Origin: DATEPR01 sp036503065
Lineage (GTDB): Bacteria > Actinomycetota > Actinomycetes > Mycobacteriales > Pseudonocardiaceae
Direction: 5' to 3'
NCBI GenBank assembly: GCA_036503065.1
Contig: DASXXM010000288.1
Coordinates: 1-11,003, forward strand
DNA length: 11,003 nucleotides
The position numbers and the translations under genes are program-made. The notes beneath the pieces were generated by a model. It did no database searches. It was not told the origin of the DNA and saw only the letters and a list, made by a program, of their open reading frames with translations. Below are positions 1 through 5,711 of this stretch, piece after piece (within the stretch, counting starts at the first letter, position 1; each line of letters begins with the position of its first letter).

Positions 1-205
1 TCGTCGGGTGCGATGACCCGTGGGTGGTGGCTCGGGGATTCACCCCCGTGTTGGGAGTCGCGGGAAGCGTGGCCGCCGCCGCCCGTGCTGGTGTGAAGGC
101 GGCTTGTTCGATAATCGCCAGCTGGGCCGCGACCGCGACCCCGAACCCGGCCTTGATCGCGTTCCGGCGACTGAGTCTCGGACCCTTGTAGTCGTCTAAT
201 GGCAT
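1..205 (-). CDS. Exported protein of unknown family, N-terminal part with a Tat-type signal (cut by window edge)
   Basis: Only the first 68 codons are present; the gene runs off the left edge on the minus strand. Residues 12-18 read SRRNAIK, close to the twin-arginine consensus SRRxFLK. A hydrophobic stretch follows (about 19-33, containing GVAVAAQLAII) and then a small-residue region ending in ARAAAA near residue 46, a plausible signal peptidase site. The segment after it is rich in Ala, Thr, Pro and Asn, as in a linker. The start at 205 is supported by GAGAGG on the minus strand (221-216), 10 bases upstream. The mature enzyme or binding domain lies outside the window, so no function is assigned. 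What is seen is a probable Tat-exported, folded extracellular protein. The signal is slightly atypical because Ala and Ile replace the usual Phe and Leu. Confidence 0.6.
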   Translation of the reverse strand, partial: MPLDDYKGPRLSRRNAIKAGFGVAVAAQLAIIEQAAFTPARAAAATLPATPNTGVNPRATTHGSSHPT

Positions 206-781
206 GTTGGGGCAACCTCTCGTACGCCCGGAATGGGCCACTGACAAGACAGGCCAACCGCACGGCGACGGCACTCGCGGCGAACTGGCCGGTGGCGGAT
301 CTGCAATCTGGACTCGTTCCAGTAAAGCCCTTGGTCGACGAACCGCAACGGGCAAGAAGCCACTAGGCGCAGTAGCACGATGACCGTCCGGATCGGCCGC
401 TGCCGCATGGCAAAGCCGGCTGCCGGATCGTCCGGGCCGAGCGATGACCGGCGACAACGACACGGCACGCACCTGGCGGGCCTGCTGTTCAAACGGCGCA
501 ACGCCATCGTGTTTGTGGCACCTGCGATGTCGTCGACAGCTCGCGTCAACAGTTGCCGGAAGTCTTTCGGCACGGCCGGAGTCGTGTTGGCGGACGGCCC
601 AGTGCGACCGGCCGGACGGCGCTGCGACACCTGGACCGACCGCAGGCAACGCCGAGTCATGTCGAGCGTCAATACCAAGTAGATCCGGTCCGCAGGACAC
701 GGACGGGGGATCGGATTGGTAAGTCAGTCGACCGGAACCGTTATGTACTCGGTCGTATCCACAAGAGTCGGGGGAATACTA
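206..781. other. Intergenic stretch with no supportable gene
   Basis: About 575 bases separate the exported-protein start from the next gene. Open frames exist on both strands, up to about 160 codons, but they translate into Arg- and Cys-rich sequence with no recognisable domain, no convincing ribosome binding site and no actinobacterial third-position bias. One minus-strand frame runs directly into the start of the gene at 205, as chance frames in high-GC DNA often do. The stretch must hold the promoters of the two flanking genes, which point away from each other. A decayed gene is possible but cannot be shown. Confidence 0.5.
734..757 (+). promoter_or_regulatory. Possible ECF-type promoter for the secreted protein gene
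   Basis: GGAAC at 734-738 and CGTA at 754-757 are separated by 15 bases. This resembles the GGAAC and CGT-like elements recognised by actinobacterial extracytoplasmic-function sigma factors, although the spacing is at the short end. Transcription would begin near 764, giving a leader of about 18 bases that contains the ribosome binding site GGGGGAA (770-776) in front of the ATG at 782. Short motifs like these occur by chance, so this is only a candidate. Confidence 0.25.
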
Positions 782-1288
782 ATGAAATTACGTCACGGTC
801 CGATTCTGGCTGTGGTTGTCGGCGCACTGGCGATCGGCGTCGGTGTCGCGGGTCCGGGGAACGCGGCCGGATCGGTCACGCCGGTGCATCGTGCGTCGCC
901 GCAGGCGGCCAGCCCGAGCGCGGCCTTCACGGCGATCTACCCGGAACGGTTTCTGGACACCAGAATCGGCGGCGTCGGCGCCCCGTTCGGGCCGATCGGC
1001 GCGAACGCGACCGTCATCGTGGACCTGAGCAACGTGGTCCCGGTGGGCACCACAGCGGTCGTGTTCAACCTGACCGGCACCGACGTCACGGCGAACACCT
1101 ACGTGTCGGTGTGGCCGGACGGCCAGCCACGGCCTGCGACCTCGAACCTGAACCTGCAGACGGGAGCGGTCACGGGGAACCTGGTGACCGTCCAGGTGAG
1201 TGCGGCCCGGAAGATCGACCTGTACAACCTGACGGGGACCGCGGACCTGGTCGGTGACATCGCGGGCTACTACGCCACAACCGGCTGA
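782..1288 (+). CDS. Small secreted protein with the PxRFLDTR...GYY motif domain
   Basis: The 168-residue product has a clear Sec signal peptide: Lys2, Arg4 and His5, a hydrophobic core at about 8-23, and likely cleavage around Gly-Asn-Ala-Ala (26-29). The mature part holds one domain of a type repeated in many actinobacterial cell-wall and secreted proteins. It opens with YPERFLDTR (53-61) and closes with DLVGDIAGYY (155-164), with beta-rich Val/Thr sequence between (for example TVIVDLSNV and TAVVFNLTG). In larger relatives this domain is attached to amidases or other hydrolases; here it stands alone, so it may act in surface binding or adhesion, which is inference. I chose the ATG at 782 over the upstream ATG at 716 because it starts the signal peptide exactly and has GGGGGAA five bases upstream. 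A strong hairpin follows the stop. Confidence 0.8.
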   Translation: MKLRHGPILAVVVGALAIGVGVAGPGNAAGSVTPVHRASPQAASPSAAFTAIYPERFLDTRIGGVGAPFGPIGANATVIVDLSNVVPVGTTAVVFNLTGTDVTANTYVSVWPDGQPRPATSNLNLQTGAVTGNLVTVQVSAARKIDLYNLTGTADLVGDIAGYYATTG

Positions 1289-1296
1289 CGTCCCAC

Positions 1297-1332
1297 GCCG
1301 TGCCCTGTCCCGTCCGCGGGGCGGGGCACGGC
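1297..1332 (+). terminator. 16-bp stem hairpin between convergent genes
   Basis: The arms GCCGTGCCCTGTCCCG (1297-1312) and CGGGGCGGGGCACGGC (1317-1332) pair over all 16 positions around a TCCG tetraloop, with two G-U wobbles. It begins 9 bases after the stop at 1288 and ends 2 bases before the stop of the facing gene. In the minus-strand RNA the two wobbles become A-C mismatches, so the hairpin is stronger for transcripts of the secreted-protein gene. No T-tract follows, which is usual for actinobacterial terminators. Confidence 0.75.
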
Positions 1333-1333
1333 A

Positions 1334-1588
1334 CTACCGCGTGCCGACCGGGGTGATCAGCAACCGCAGTTCGCCCAGTGACAGGCCGACCGCCTCGGCG
1401 ATGGCCACCACCGTGAAGAAGGCCGGTGTCGGCACCCGGCCGTGTTCGATCTTGCGCAGCGCCTCCACCGAGATGCCGGCGCTGGCGGCGATCTCGACGC
1501 TGGTGCGGTCGCCGCGCGCCGCCCGCAACGCGGCACCGAGTCGGATACCGCGTTCGCGCTCCGCGTTGCTCAGTGGTGGCCGGACCAT
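1334..1588 (-). CDS. Small XRE-family helix-turn-helix regulator, divergent to methionine aminopeptidase
   Basis: The product is a single XRE/Cro-type DNA-binding domain with almost nothing else. Counting from the ATG at 1588 it is 84 residues. LGAALRAAR starts helix 1 (about 17-25), SVEIAASAGIS forms the helix-turn segment (about 30-40), and VEALRKIEHGR is the recognition helix with the family's typical xIExGR end (about 41-51). LSLGELRLL closes the fold. There is no sensor domain. It is transcribed away from the methionine aminopeptidase gene, and its promoter region contains a 24-bp palindrome, so an autoregulated repressor of both genes is likely; this is inference. Start choice: the ATG at 1588 gives MVRPPL and has AGGATGG six bases upstream. 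An ATG at 1597 adds three residues and is also possible. Confidence 0.85.
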   Translation of the reverse strand: MVRPPLSNAERERGIRLGAALRAARGDRTSVEIAASAGISVEALRKIEHGRVPTPAFFTVVAIAEAVGLSLGELRLLITPVGTR

Positions 1589-1608
1589 GGCGTCCATCCT
1601 ACCGACCT

Positions 1609-1632
1609 GATAGAAATACCAGTATAGTTATC
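1609..1632. promoter_or_regulatory. 24-bp palindromic operator candidate in a divergent promoter
   Basis: Four 4-base blocks, GATA, ATAC, GTAT and TATC, are separated by 3, 2 and 3 bases and are symmetrical about the point between 1620 and 1621. All 16 block positions match. The region is AT-rich against its surroundings. TATAGT (1623-1628, plus) and TATACT (1626-1621, minus) look like -10 boxes for the two divergent genes, and both lie inside the palindrome. A dimeric XRE protein bound here would block both promoters. The adjacent XRE gene is the obvious candidate to bind it. Confidence 0.7.
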
Positions 1633-1654
1633 TAGGTTGAGCGGAAGTGGAGCC

Positions 1655-2422
1655 ATGGTCGAGCTGAAGTCGGACGCGGAACTGGCGCTCATGCGCGAGG
1701 CGGGCCGGGTGGTGGCGCGGGCACTGACCGCCGTGCGCGATCAGGCGACGATCGGGGTGTCGCTGCGCGAGCTGGACACGATCGCGGCCACGGTCATCCG
1801 GGAGGCGGGCGCACGGTCGTCGTTCCTGCACTACCACCCGCGGTTCGCGCCAACCCCGTTCCCGGCGGTGATCTGCGCATCCGTGAACGACGTCGTGGTC
1901 CACGGCATTCCGGACGACTACCGCCTGGCCGACGGCGACCTGCTGAGCGTCGACTGTGGCGCCGAACTGCACGGCTTCCACGGTGACTCGGCCTTCAGCA
2001 TGCTGATCGGCCAGCCGCGCGCGGCCGACGCGCAACTCGTCGCAAGCACCGAACAAGCGCTGGCCGCCGGCATCGCCGCGGCCGTCCCGGACGCCCGGCT
2101 CGGCGACATCGCGCACGCCGTCGGCACGATCGGCCGCGCGGCAGGCTACGGCATCCCGGCCGACTTCGGCGGCCACGGCGTCGGCAGGCGGATGCACGAG
2201 GACCCGGGCGTGCCCAACGACGGCCGCCCCGGCCGAGGTATGCGCCTGCGGCCGGGCCTGGTCATCGCGATCGAACCGATGTTCATGGCGGGCGGTCGGG
2301 ACCGCTACCGGGTGCAGCCGGACGGCTGGGCACTGTGCACAGTGGACGGCAGCAGGGCCGCACACGTCGAGCACACCGTCGCCGTGACCGCGGACGGACC
2401 CCGGGTGCTTACCGCGTTGTGA
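1655..2422 (+). CDS. map: Type I methionine aminopeptidase, compact form
   Basis: This 255-residue cytosolic enzyme removes the initiator methionine from new proteins, using a dinuclear metal site in the pita-bread fold. All five metal ligands are visible: Asp100 (SVDCGA), Asp111 (FHGDSAF), His174 (GGHGVGR), Glu207 (AIEPM) and Glu239 (HVEHT). The catalytic histidines His83 (VVHGIP) and His181 (MHEDPG) are also present. The length matches the minimal bacterial type and lacks the N-terminal extension of the longer actinobacterial form, so it may be an accessory paralogue; the rest of the genome is not visible. The ATG at 1655 follows GTGGAG with short spacing. A TTG at 1637 is in frame and would add six residues to a leaderless product. 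The divergent XRE gene and shared palindrome indicate dedicated control, which is unusual for a housekeeping enzyme. Confidence 0.93.
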   Translation: MVELKSDAELALMREAGRVVARALTAVRDQATIGVSLRELDTIAATVIREAGARSSFLHYHPRFAPTPFPAVICASVNDVVVHGIPDDYRLADGDLLSVDCGAELHGFHGDSAFSMLIGQPRAADAQLVASTEQALAAGIAAAVPDARLGDIAHAVGTIGRAAGYGIPADFGGHGVGRRMHEDPGVPNDGRPGRGMRLRPGLVIAIEPMFMAGGRDRYRVQPDGWALCTVDGSRAAHVEHTVAVTADGPRVLTAL

Positions 2423-2507
2423 GATTGGCCAGGAGTTGACCAGGAAGAACGCCGATCACGCCTTTGGCACGCTGCCGTCCGGGTTCGCCTTGTGATAAGA
2501 AGGCGTT

Positions 2508-3431
2508 GTGGTTGCTAAGCCGCAGGTACTGCCGGGGGCGGTGGCAGCAGGTGAGTATCTCAATGTGCTGCTCGGCGCCCGGTACCGCCGGAAATGGGAG
2601 CGGGACTCCGAGCACCATCAGCCGCGTACCAGTCGGGTCCAGATCAACGCCGTGGCCGGTGTGGTGGCCGGATATCTGGAGTACTCCAGCGAGCAGACCT
2701 CGGACTACAAGCACCTCAAGGACCGGGTCCGCGGCGCGCTGCACGGGCGTGAGCTGACGTCGACCGGCCTGAGCCAGATCATCGCGGCGTTCGCGATGAG
2801 CCAGGCCGACGCCGACCAGTTGTGGGCGCTGGCCAGGGGCGACGGCACGATCAAGCTGGTCACCGGCAAGGCGCTGCCGCCCGACGGCCTGTACGAGGCG
2901 ACCGGCCCCCGGCGCCACGAGACGATCTCGCTGCACGAGGTGCACCAGGTCGGCCCGGATCGGAAGCCGGCCAGCCACCGCTCCATCCAGACCCTGCGCG
3001 CCATCGTGGACGGCCTCGACTACTACCCCTACATCTTCGACACCAACGCGGCCACGGTCATCGTGCACCGCGGCGGCACCCCGGGACGGCTCTACCGGAT
3101 CGACGAATCCTTCTGCGCGATGAACATCGAGCTCACCCAGCCGTTGCAACTGAACGAAACCGCGTTGCTGGATTCCGTAATCACCTTCAATTATGACGAA
3201 CTCCCACCACCCGAACTGCGGCGCGGCACGTTCCACGCGATCGACAAGCTGATGCTGGAGGTCCGGTTCGACCCGGCCGCCGTGCCGAGCAGGATCTACT
3301 GGGCCGAATGGGACCGCTTCGACGGCGTCATCACCCGACGCCAACTGCTCGAACTCGACCAGGCCCTCGCCGTGCACTGCTACCACGAACACATCAGCCA
3401 GACGATCGTCGGCTTCACCTGGGAGTGGTAA
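2508..3431 (+). CDS. Conserved actinomycete protein of unknown function with regulator-like N-terminus
   Basis: The 307-residue product starts at GTG 2508, with GAAGG six bases upstream. No signal peptide or membrane segment is visible, so it should be cytosolic. Residues about 68-110 (LKDRVRGALHGRELT ... ADQLWALARGDG) resemble the helical N-terminal segment of actinomycete proteins often labelled XRE-like, but the helix-turn-helix is not textbook. The C-terminal part (about 125-307) is a beta-rich domain beginning RRHETISLHEVHQVG, continuing with DGLDYYPYIFDT and YWAEWDRFDG, and ending VGFTWEW. I recall similar architecture and the same WEW ending in uncharacterised Streptomyces and Amycolatopsis proteins, without a known function. 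It follows the aminopeptidase by 85 bases with no hairpin between, so co-transcription is possible but unproven. A ligand-sensing regulator is a guess. Confidence 0.75.
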   Translation: MVAKPQVLPGAVAAGEYLNVLLGARYRRKWERDSEHHQPRTSRVQINAVAGVVAGYLEYSSEQTSDYKHLKDRVRGALHGRELTSTGLSQIIAAFAMSQADADQLWALARGDGTIKLVTGKALPPDGLYEATGPRRHETISLHEVHQVGPDRKPASHRSIQTLRAIVDGLDYYPYIFDTNAATVIVHRGGTPGRLYRIDESFCAMNIELTQPLQLNETALLDSVITFNYDELPPPELRRGTFHAIDKLMLEVRFDPAAVPSRIYWAEWDRFDGVITRRQLLELDQALAVHCYHEHISQTIVGFTWEW

Positions 3432-3462
3432 CGCACACCGCGCCCATCGACCCGGCGCGGCC

Positions 3463-3468
3463 TACAGT
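3463..3468 (+). promoter_or_regulatory. -10 box for a leaderless transporter transcript
   Basis: TACAGT lies nine bases before the GTG at 3478, which puts the expected transcription start at or next to the start codon. No Shine-Dalgarno sequence precedes the GTG, so leaderless translation, common in actinobacteria, fits. No convincing -35 box is seen. Confidence 0.4.
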
Positions 3469-3477
3469 GCGGTCGTC

Positions 3478-4074
3478 GTGACAACCTCCCTGCTGGTGAC
3501 CGCCGTGGTCGCCTTCGTCGGCACCACGGTCGATGACGTCGTCATCCTGACGGCCCTGTTCGTCGCCCACCGCAACGGGAACGGTCCACGCCCGTTGGCC
3601 ATCGTCGCCGGCCAGTACCTGGGGTTCGTGGTCATCCTCGGGGCGGCGTTGCTGGCCGCGGCCGGTCTGCGGATCGTGCCGGACCGGTGGGTGGGGCTGC
3701 TCGGGCTGATCCCGATCGGATTCGGCCTGTGGGGGTTGCGTCATGCGCGCGTCAGCGGTGCGGCGCGGCCACCGGTCGCCGCCACGACCAGCCGGATCGC
3801 GGCGCTCACCTGCGCCAACGGCGCGGACAACATCAGCGTGTTCACTCCGTTGTTCCGCAGCCTGCACCTGGCCGGCTCGCTGCTGGTCACCGGCCTGTTC
3901 CTGGTGTTGGTCGGGGTGTGGTGCGCGGTCGGGGCCCTGCTGGGCACCCATCGGCTGGTCGTGGCCGCGTTGAGCCGCATAAGTCACTGGCTGGTCCCGT
4001 TGGTGTTCATCGGAGTCGGCGTGCTCATCCTGGTCACCAGCGGCACGATCGGGGCCCTCCGCGAGGCACTGTGA
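3478..4074 (+). CDS. CadD-family cadmium resistance transporter-like membrane protein
   Basis: The 198-residue integral membrane protein has about five or six hydrophobic segments (roughly 4-30, 38-63, 70-88, 131-155 and 170-190). Two motifs are diagnostic of the CadD family: GTTVDDVVILTALF (15-28), with its paired acidic residues in the first segment, and CANGADNISVFTPLF (112-126). The length matches the family's usual size of about 200 residues. Family members were first described in staphylococcal cadmium resistance; many actinobacterial homologues are untested, and the true substrate could be another cation or small molecule. The GTG at 3478 appears leaderless. No ArsR/CadC-type regulator is adjacent. 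The gene lies upstream of the metal transport unit at 4324-6995 on the same strand, separated by a 249-base leader region with its own apparent promoter. Confidence 0.85.
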   Translation: MTTSLLVTAVVAFVGTTVDDVVILTALFVAHRNGNGPRPLAIVAGQYLGFVVILGAALLAAAGLRIVPDRWVGLLGLIPIGFGLWGLRHARVSGAARPPVAATTSRIAALTCANGADNISVFTPLFRSLHLAGSLLVTGLFLVLVGVWCAVGALLGTHRLVVAALSRISHWLVPLVFIGVGVLILVTSGTIGALREAL

Positions 4075-4104
4075 GCGTGCACTCCGGTTGTCACAATGAC
4101 CGGG

Positions 4105-4110
4105 TAGGGT
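4105..4110 (+). promoter_or_regulatory. -10 box for the MgtE-like/NRAMP unit
   Basis: TAGGGT is a common actinobacterial -10 sequence. It predicts transcription from about 4115-4118, just where the 5' arm of the structured leader begins. No -35 at normal spacing is seen: TTGTCA at 4088-4093 is only 11 bases away, too close. The resulting leader is about 207 bases long, which is unusual in this otherwise compact region. Confidence 0.45.
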
Positions 4111-4113
4111 GTC

Positions 4114-4244
4114 GGCGGCTCTCCTCTCGAGAGATGCCCTGGTGCGCTGCGGCGTGTGAACGCGAGGAGGTGGGTTGCCCGTGTCCGAGCCAGACAGTCA
4201 CAGTCCCCACCCCGCGTATCGCACTGCCTGAGACCGCCGCTCTC
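4114..4244 (+). ncRNA. Structured 5' leader, possible metal-responsive cis-regulatory RNA
   Basis: Nested pairings close a single long arm. GGCGG 4114-4118 pairs with CCGCC 4234-4238, and TCTC 4120-4123 with GAGA 4230-4233. GTGCG 4142-4146 pairs with CGCAC 4220-4224. CGCG 4161-4164 pairs with CGCG 4213-4216, and GGTGGG 4169-4174 with CCCACC 4206-4211. TGTC 4182-4185 pairs with GACA 4193-4196. The first arm has competitors: CTCTC (4119-4123) can instead pair with GAGAG (4129-4133), and GAGA (4230-4233) with TCTC (4241-4244), so two exclusive folds are possible, as in a switch. Position ahead of a magnesium-type transport unit fits a riboswitch. The conserved M-box core and the yybP-ykoY motif, as I know them, are not seen, so the class is unknown. 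High GC content makes some pairing expected by chance. Confidence 0.45.
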
Positions 4245-4261
4245 ACCGCATTTTCCATGCC

Positions 4262-4310
4262 CCGGCGCGGTAGCCGGCTGTGCATCTTCCGTGTGACGTT
4301 CCCTCCGGAA
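4262..4310 (+). promoter_or_regulatory. Two hairpins before the MgtE-like start, the second covering the ribosome binding site
   Basis: CCGGC (4262-4266) pairs with GCCGG (4273-4277). TTCCG (4287-4291) pairs with CGGAA (4306-4310), and the latter includes most of the only Shine-Dalgarno-like sequence, GGAAAG (4307-4312), before the ATG at 4324. Folding would therefore mask translation initiation. Five-base stems are weak evidence, so this is a candidate expression platform only. Confidence 0.3.
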
Positions 4311-4323
4311 AGTTGGTGCGGTC

Positions 4324-5661
4324 ATGGTCTTTCCCTCGCCGTCAGCCGCGCTGCGGCACCGGTTCGAGCGCAGGTCCCGTCGTCTTGAGGCGGCGCGGGA
4401 GGTCCGCGAATCGCTGGTGTCGCTGGCCGGCCTGATCGGGCGACCGGTCCACGACGGCGACGGCGAACCGCTCGGTCGGGTGGCCGACGTGGTGGCCCAC
4501 TGGAACACCGACGAGACATATCCGCCGCTGTCGGGCGTGATCGTGCGGGTCGGCGCACGACGGGCGTTCGTGCCGGCGAGCCGGATCGCCGCGGTCGGCC
4601 AACAGGCGGTGACCCTGGCGACCGCGCGGCTGGACCTGCGCGACTTCGCGGCCCGCGCCGGTGAGACGGCCCTGGCCGCCCAGGTGCTCGACCACCAGTT
4701 GGTCGACATCGACGGTGCCAGGGTGGTCCGGGCGGCCGACCTGTACCTGGCCACCGTCGGCACGGTGGTGCGGCTGGTCGGCGTTGACGTGGGCTTCGGG
4801 TCGTTGCTGCGTCGACTGGGGCCGGCCCGGTGGCGAACCCGCCCGACACCGGAAGCAGTGATCGACTGGGCGTCGGTGTACTCCTTCGACCCGGACGCCC
4901 ACCACGGCCGTGGTGGGGTGCGGTTGGCCCGCCACCGGAGCGAGTTGAACACGCTGCGCCCCGCCGAGCTGGCCGATCTGCTGGAGGATCTGGGCCGCCG
5001 GGAGCGCCACGAACTGCTGGAACTGGTCGAGCCGGACACCGCAGCGGACGCGTTGGAGGAGATGGACGCCGACCAACTGCACCAACTGCTGGCCGAGTCC
5101 GCGGCCGCCGATGCCGCGTCGCTGGTCGCGCGGATGGAACCGGACGAGGCCGCCGAGGCGCTGCGCGGGCTGGATCACGCCGACCGCGCCGCGGTGCTGG
5201 CCGCGATGGACGAGAACGCGGCCCAACGACTGCGCCCGGTGCTGGAGTTCCGGGCCAGCACCGCCGGTGGAGAGATGACCACCGTGCTGGTGTTGGCCCA
5301 CCCCCGGGACACCGTCGCCGACGTCCGCCGGATGCTGGCCGGCCAGTTGGAGCACGTCGTGGACCTGGACGCGATCATCGTGGTCGACGAGGACGGCCGA
5401 CTGGTCGACGACATCTCCCTTGGCGAGCTGTTCGTGGCCGAGCCCGATACCCGGCTCAGCGAGCTGATCGGTCCACCCTGGCCGATCACGGTCACTGCCG
5501 ACACCGGGTTGCGGGAGGTCGCCGACCGGCTCATCGACGCCCGGCGCCTGTCGGTCGTGGTCATCGACGACGACGACCGCCCACTCGGCCGGATCCTGGC
5601 CGACGACGTCCTGGACGCGGTCACGGCCGGCCGTCGATGGCAGTTCCCCCGCGCACGCTGA
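4324..5661 (+). CDS. Soluble MgtE-N/CBS protein with PRC-barrel-like N-terminus, partner of the NRAMP transporter
   Basis: The 445-residue cytosolic protein has several domains in order. Residues 31-95 are PRC-barrel-like (LIGRPVHDGDGEPLGRVADVV), with a second copy at about 118-165 (VLDHQLVDIDGARVVRAADLYL). Residues 207-310 form an MgtE intracellular N domain of short helical repeats (LRPAELADLLEDLGRRER, VEPDTAADALEEMD, MEPDEAAEALRGLD). A CBS pair follows, about 314-375 (MTTVLVLAHPRDT) and 380-438. In true MgtE the N and CBS domains bind Mg2+ and gate an attached channel; here no membrane domain follows, and the NRAMP gene starts 50 bases later. The likely role is a magnesium-sensing, gating or stabilising subunit for that transporter, which is inference from architecture and linkage. 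The start has only a distant GGAAAG and sits behind a long structured leader. Acidic residues dominate the N and CBS domains, as expected for Mg2+ sites. Confidence 0.88.
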   Translation: MVFPSPSAALRHRFERRSRRLEAAREVRESLVSLAGLIGRPVHDGDGEPLGRVADVVAHWNTDETYPPLSGVIVRVGARRAFVPASRIAAVGQQAVTLATARLDLRDFAARAGETALAAQVLDHQLVDIDGARVVRAADLYLATVGTVVRLVGVDVGFGSLLRRLGPARWRTRPTPEAVIDWASVYSFDPDAHHGRGGVRLARHRSELNTLRPAELADLLEDLGRRERHELLELVEPDTAADALEEMDADQLHQLLAESAAADAASLVARMEPDEAAEALRGLDHADRAAVLAAMDENAAQRLRPVLEFRASTAGGEMTTVLVLAHPRDTVADVRRMLAGQLEHVVDLDAIIVVDEDGRLVDDISLGELFVAEPDTRLSELIGPPWPITVTADTGLREVADRLIDARRLSVVVIDDDDRPLGRILADDVLDAVTAGRRWQFPRAR

Positions 5662-5683
5662 CCCGCCGTGCACGCTGACCCGC
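5653..5683 (+). repeat. Tandem duplication of 14 identical bases at a 17-base offset
   Basis: GCACGCTGACCCGC occurs at 5653-5666 and again at 5670-5683. The first copy contains the stop codon of the MgtE-like gene; the second lies in the gap before the NRAMP gene. It looks like a small slippage duplication and has no obvious function. Confidence 0.6.
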
Positions 5684-5711
5684 ACTGATCGGCACGATCG
5701 GAAGGCCGCCC

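Noticed and set aside
219..247. Minus-strand TTGTCA and TACGAG with 17-base spacing upstream of the gene ending at 205
   Set aside because: A good promoter on paper, but the -10 box overlaps the apparent ribosome binding site GAGAGG (221-216), so the transcript would start inside or after it. At most one of the two can be right.
196..678. Minus-strand open frame of 160 codons before the Tat-type exported protein
   Set aside because: Arg/Cys-rich product without a recognisable domain, weak start, and its stop overlaps the start of a better gene. Likely chance in high-GC DNA.
380..722. Plus-strand open frames of about 90-100 codons in the gap
   Set aside because: Overlapping frames of similar quality, no ribosome binding site of note, no recognisable family.
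4100..4250. M-box (ykoK) or yybP-ykoY riboswitch assignment for the leader
   Set aside because: The conserved core sequences of these classes, as I know them, are not found. Only a generic structured leader can be supported.
4324..5661. Calling the gene a complete MgtE magnesium channel
   Set aside because: No membrane-spanning segments follow the CBS pair; only the cytosolic part is present.
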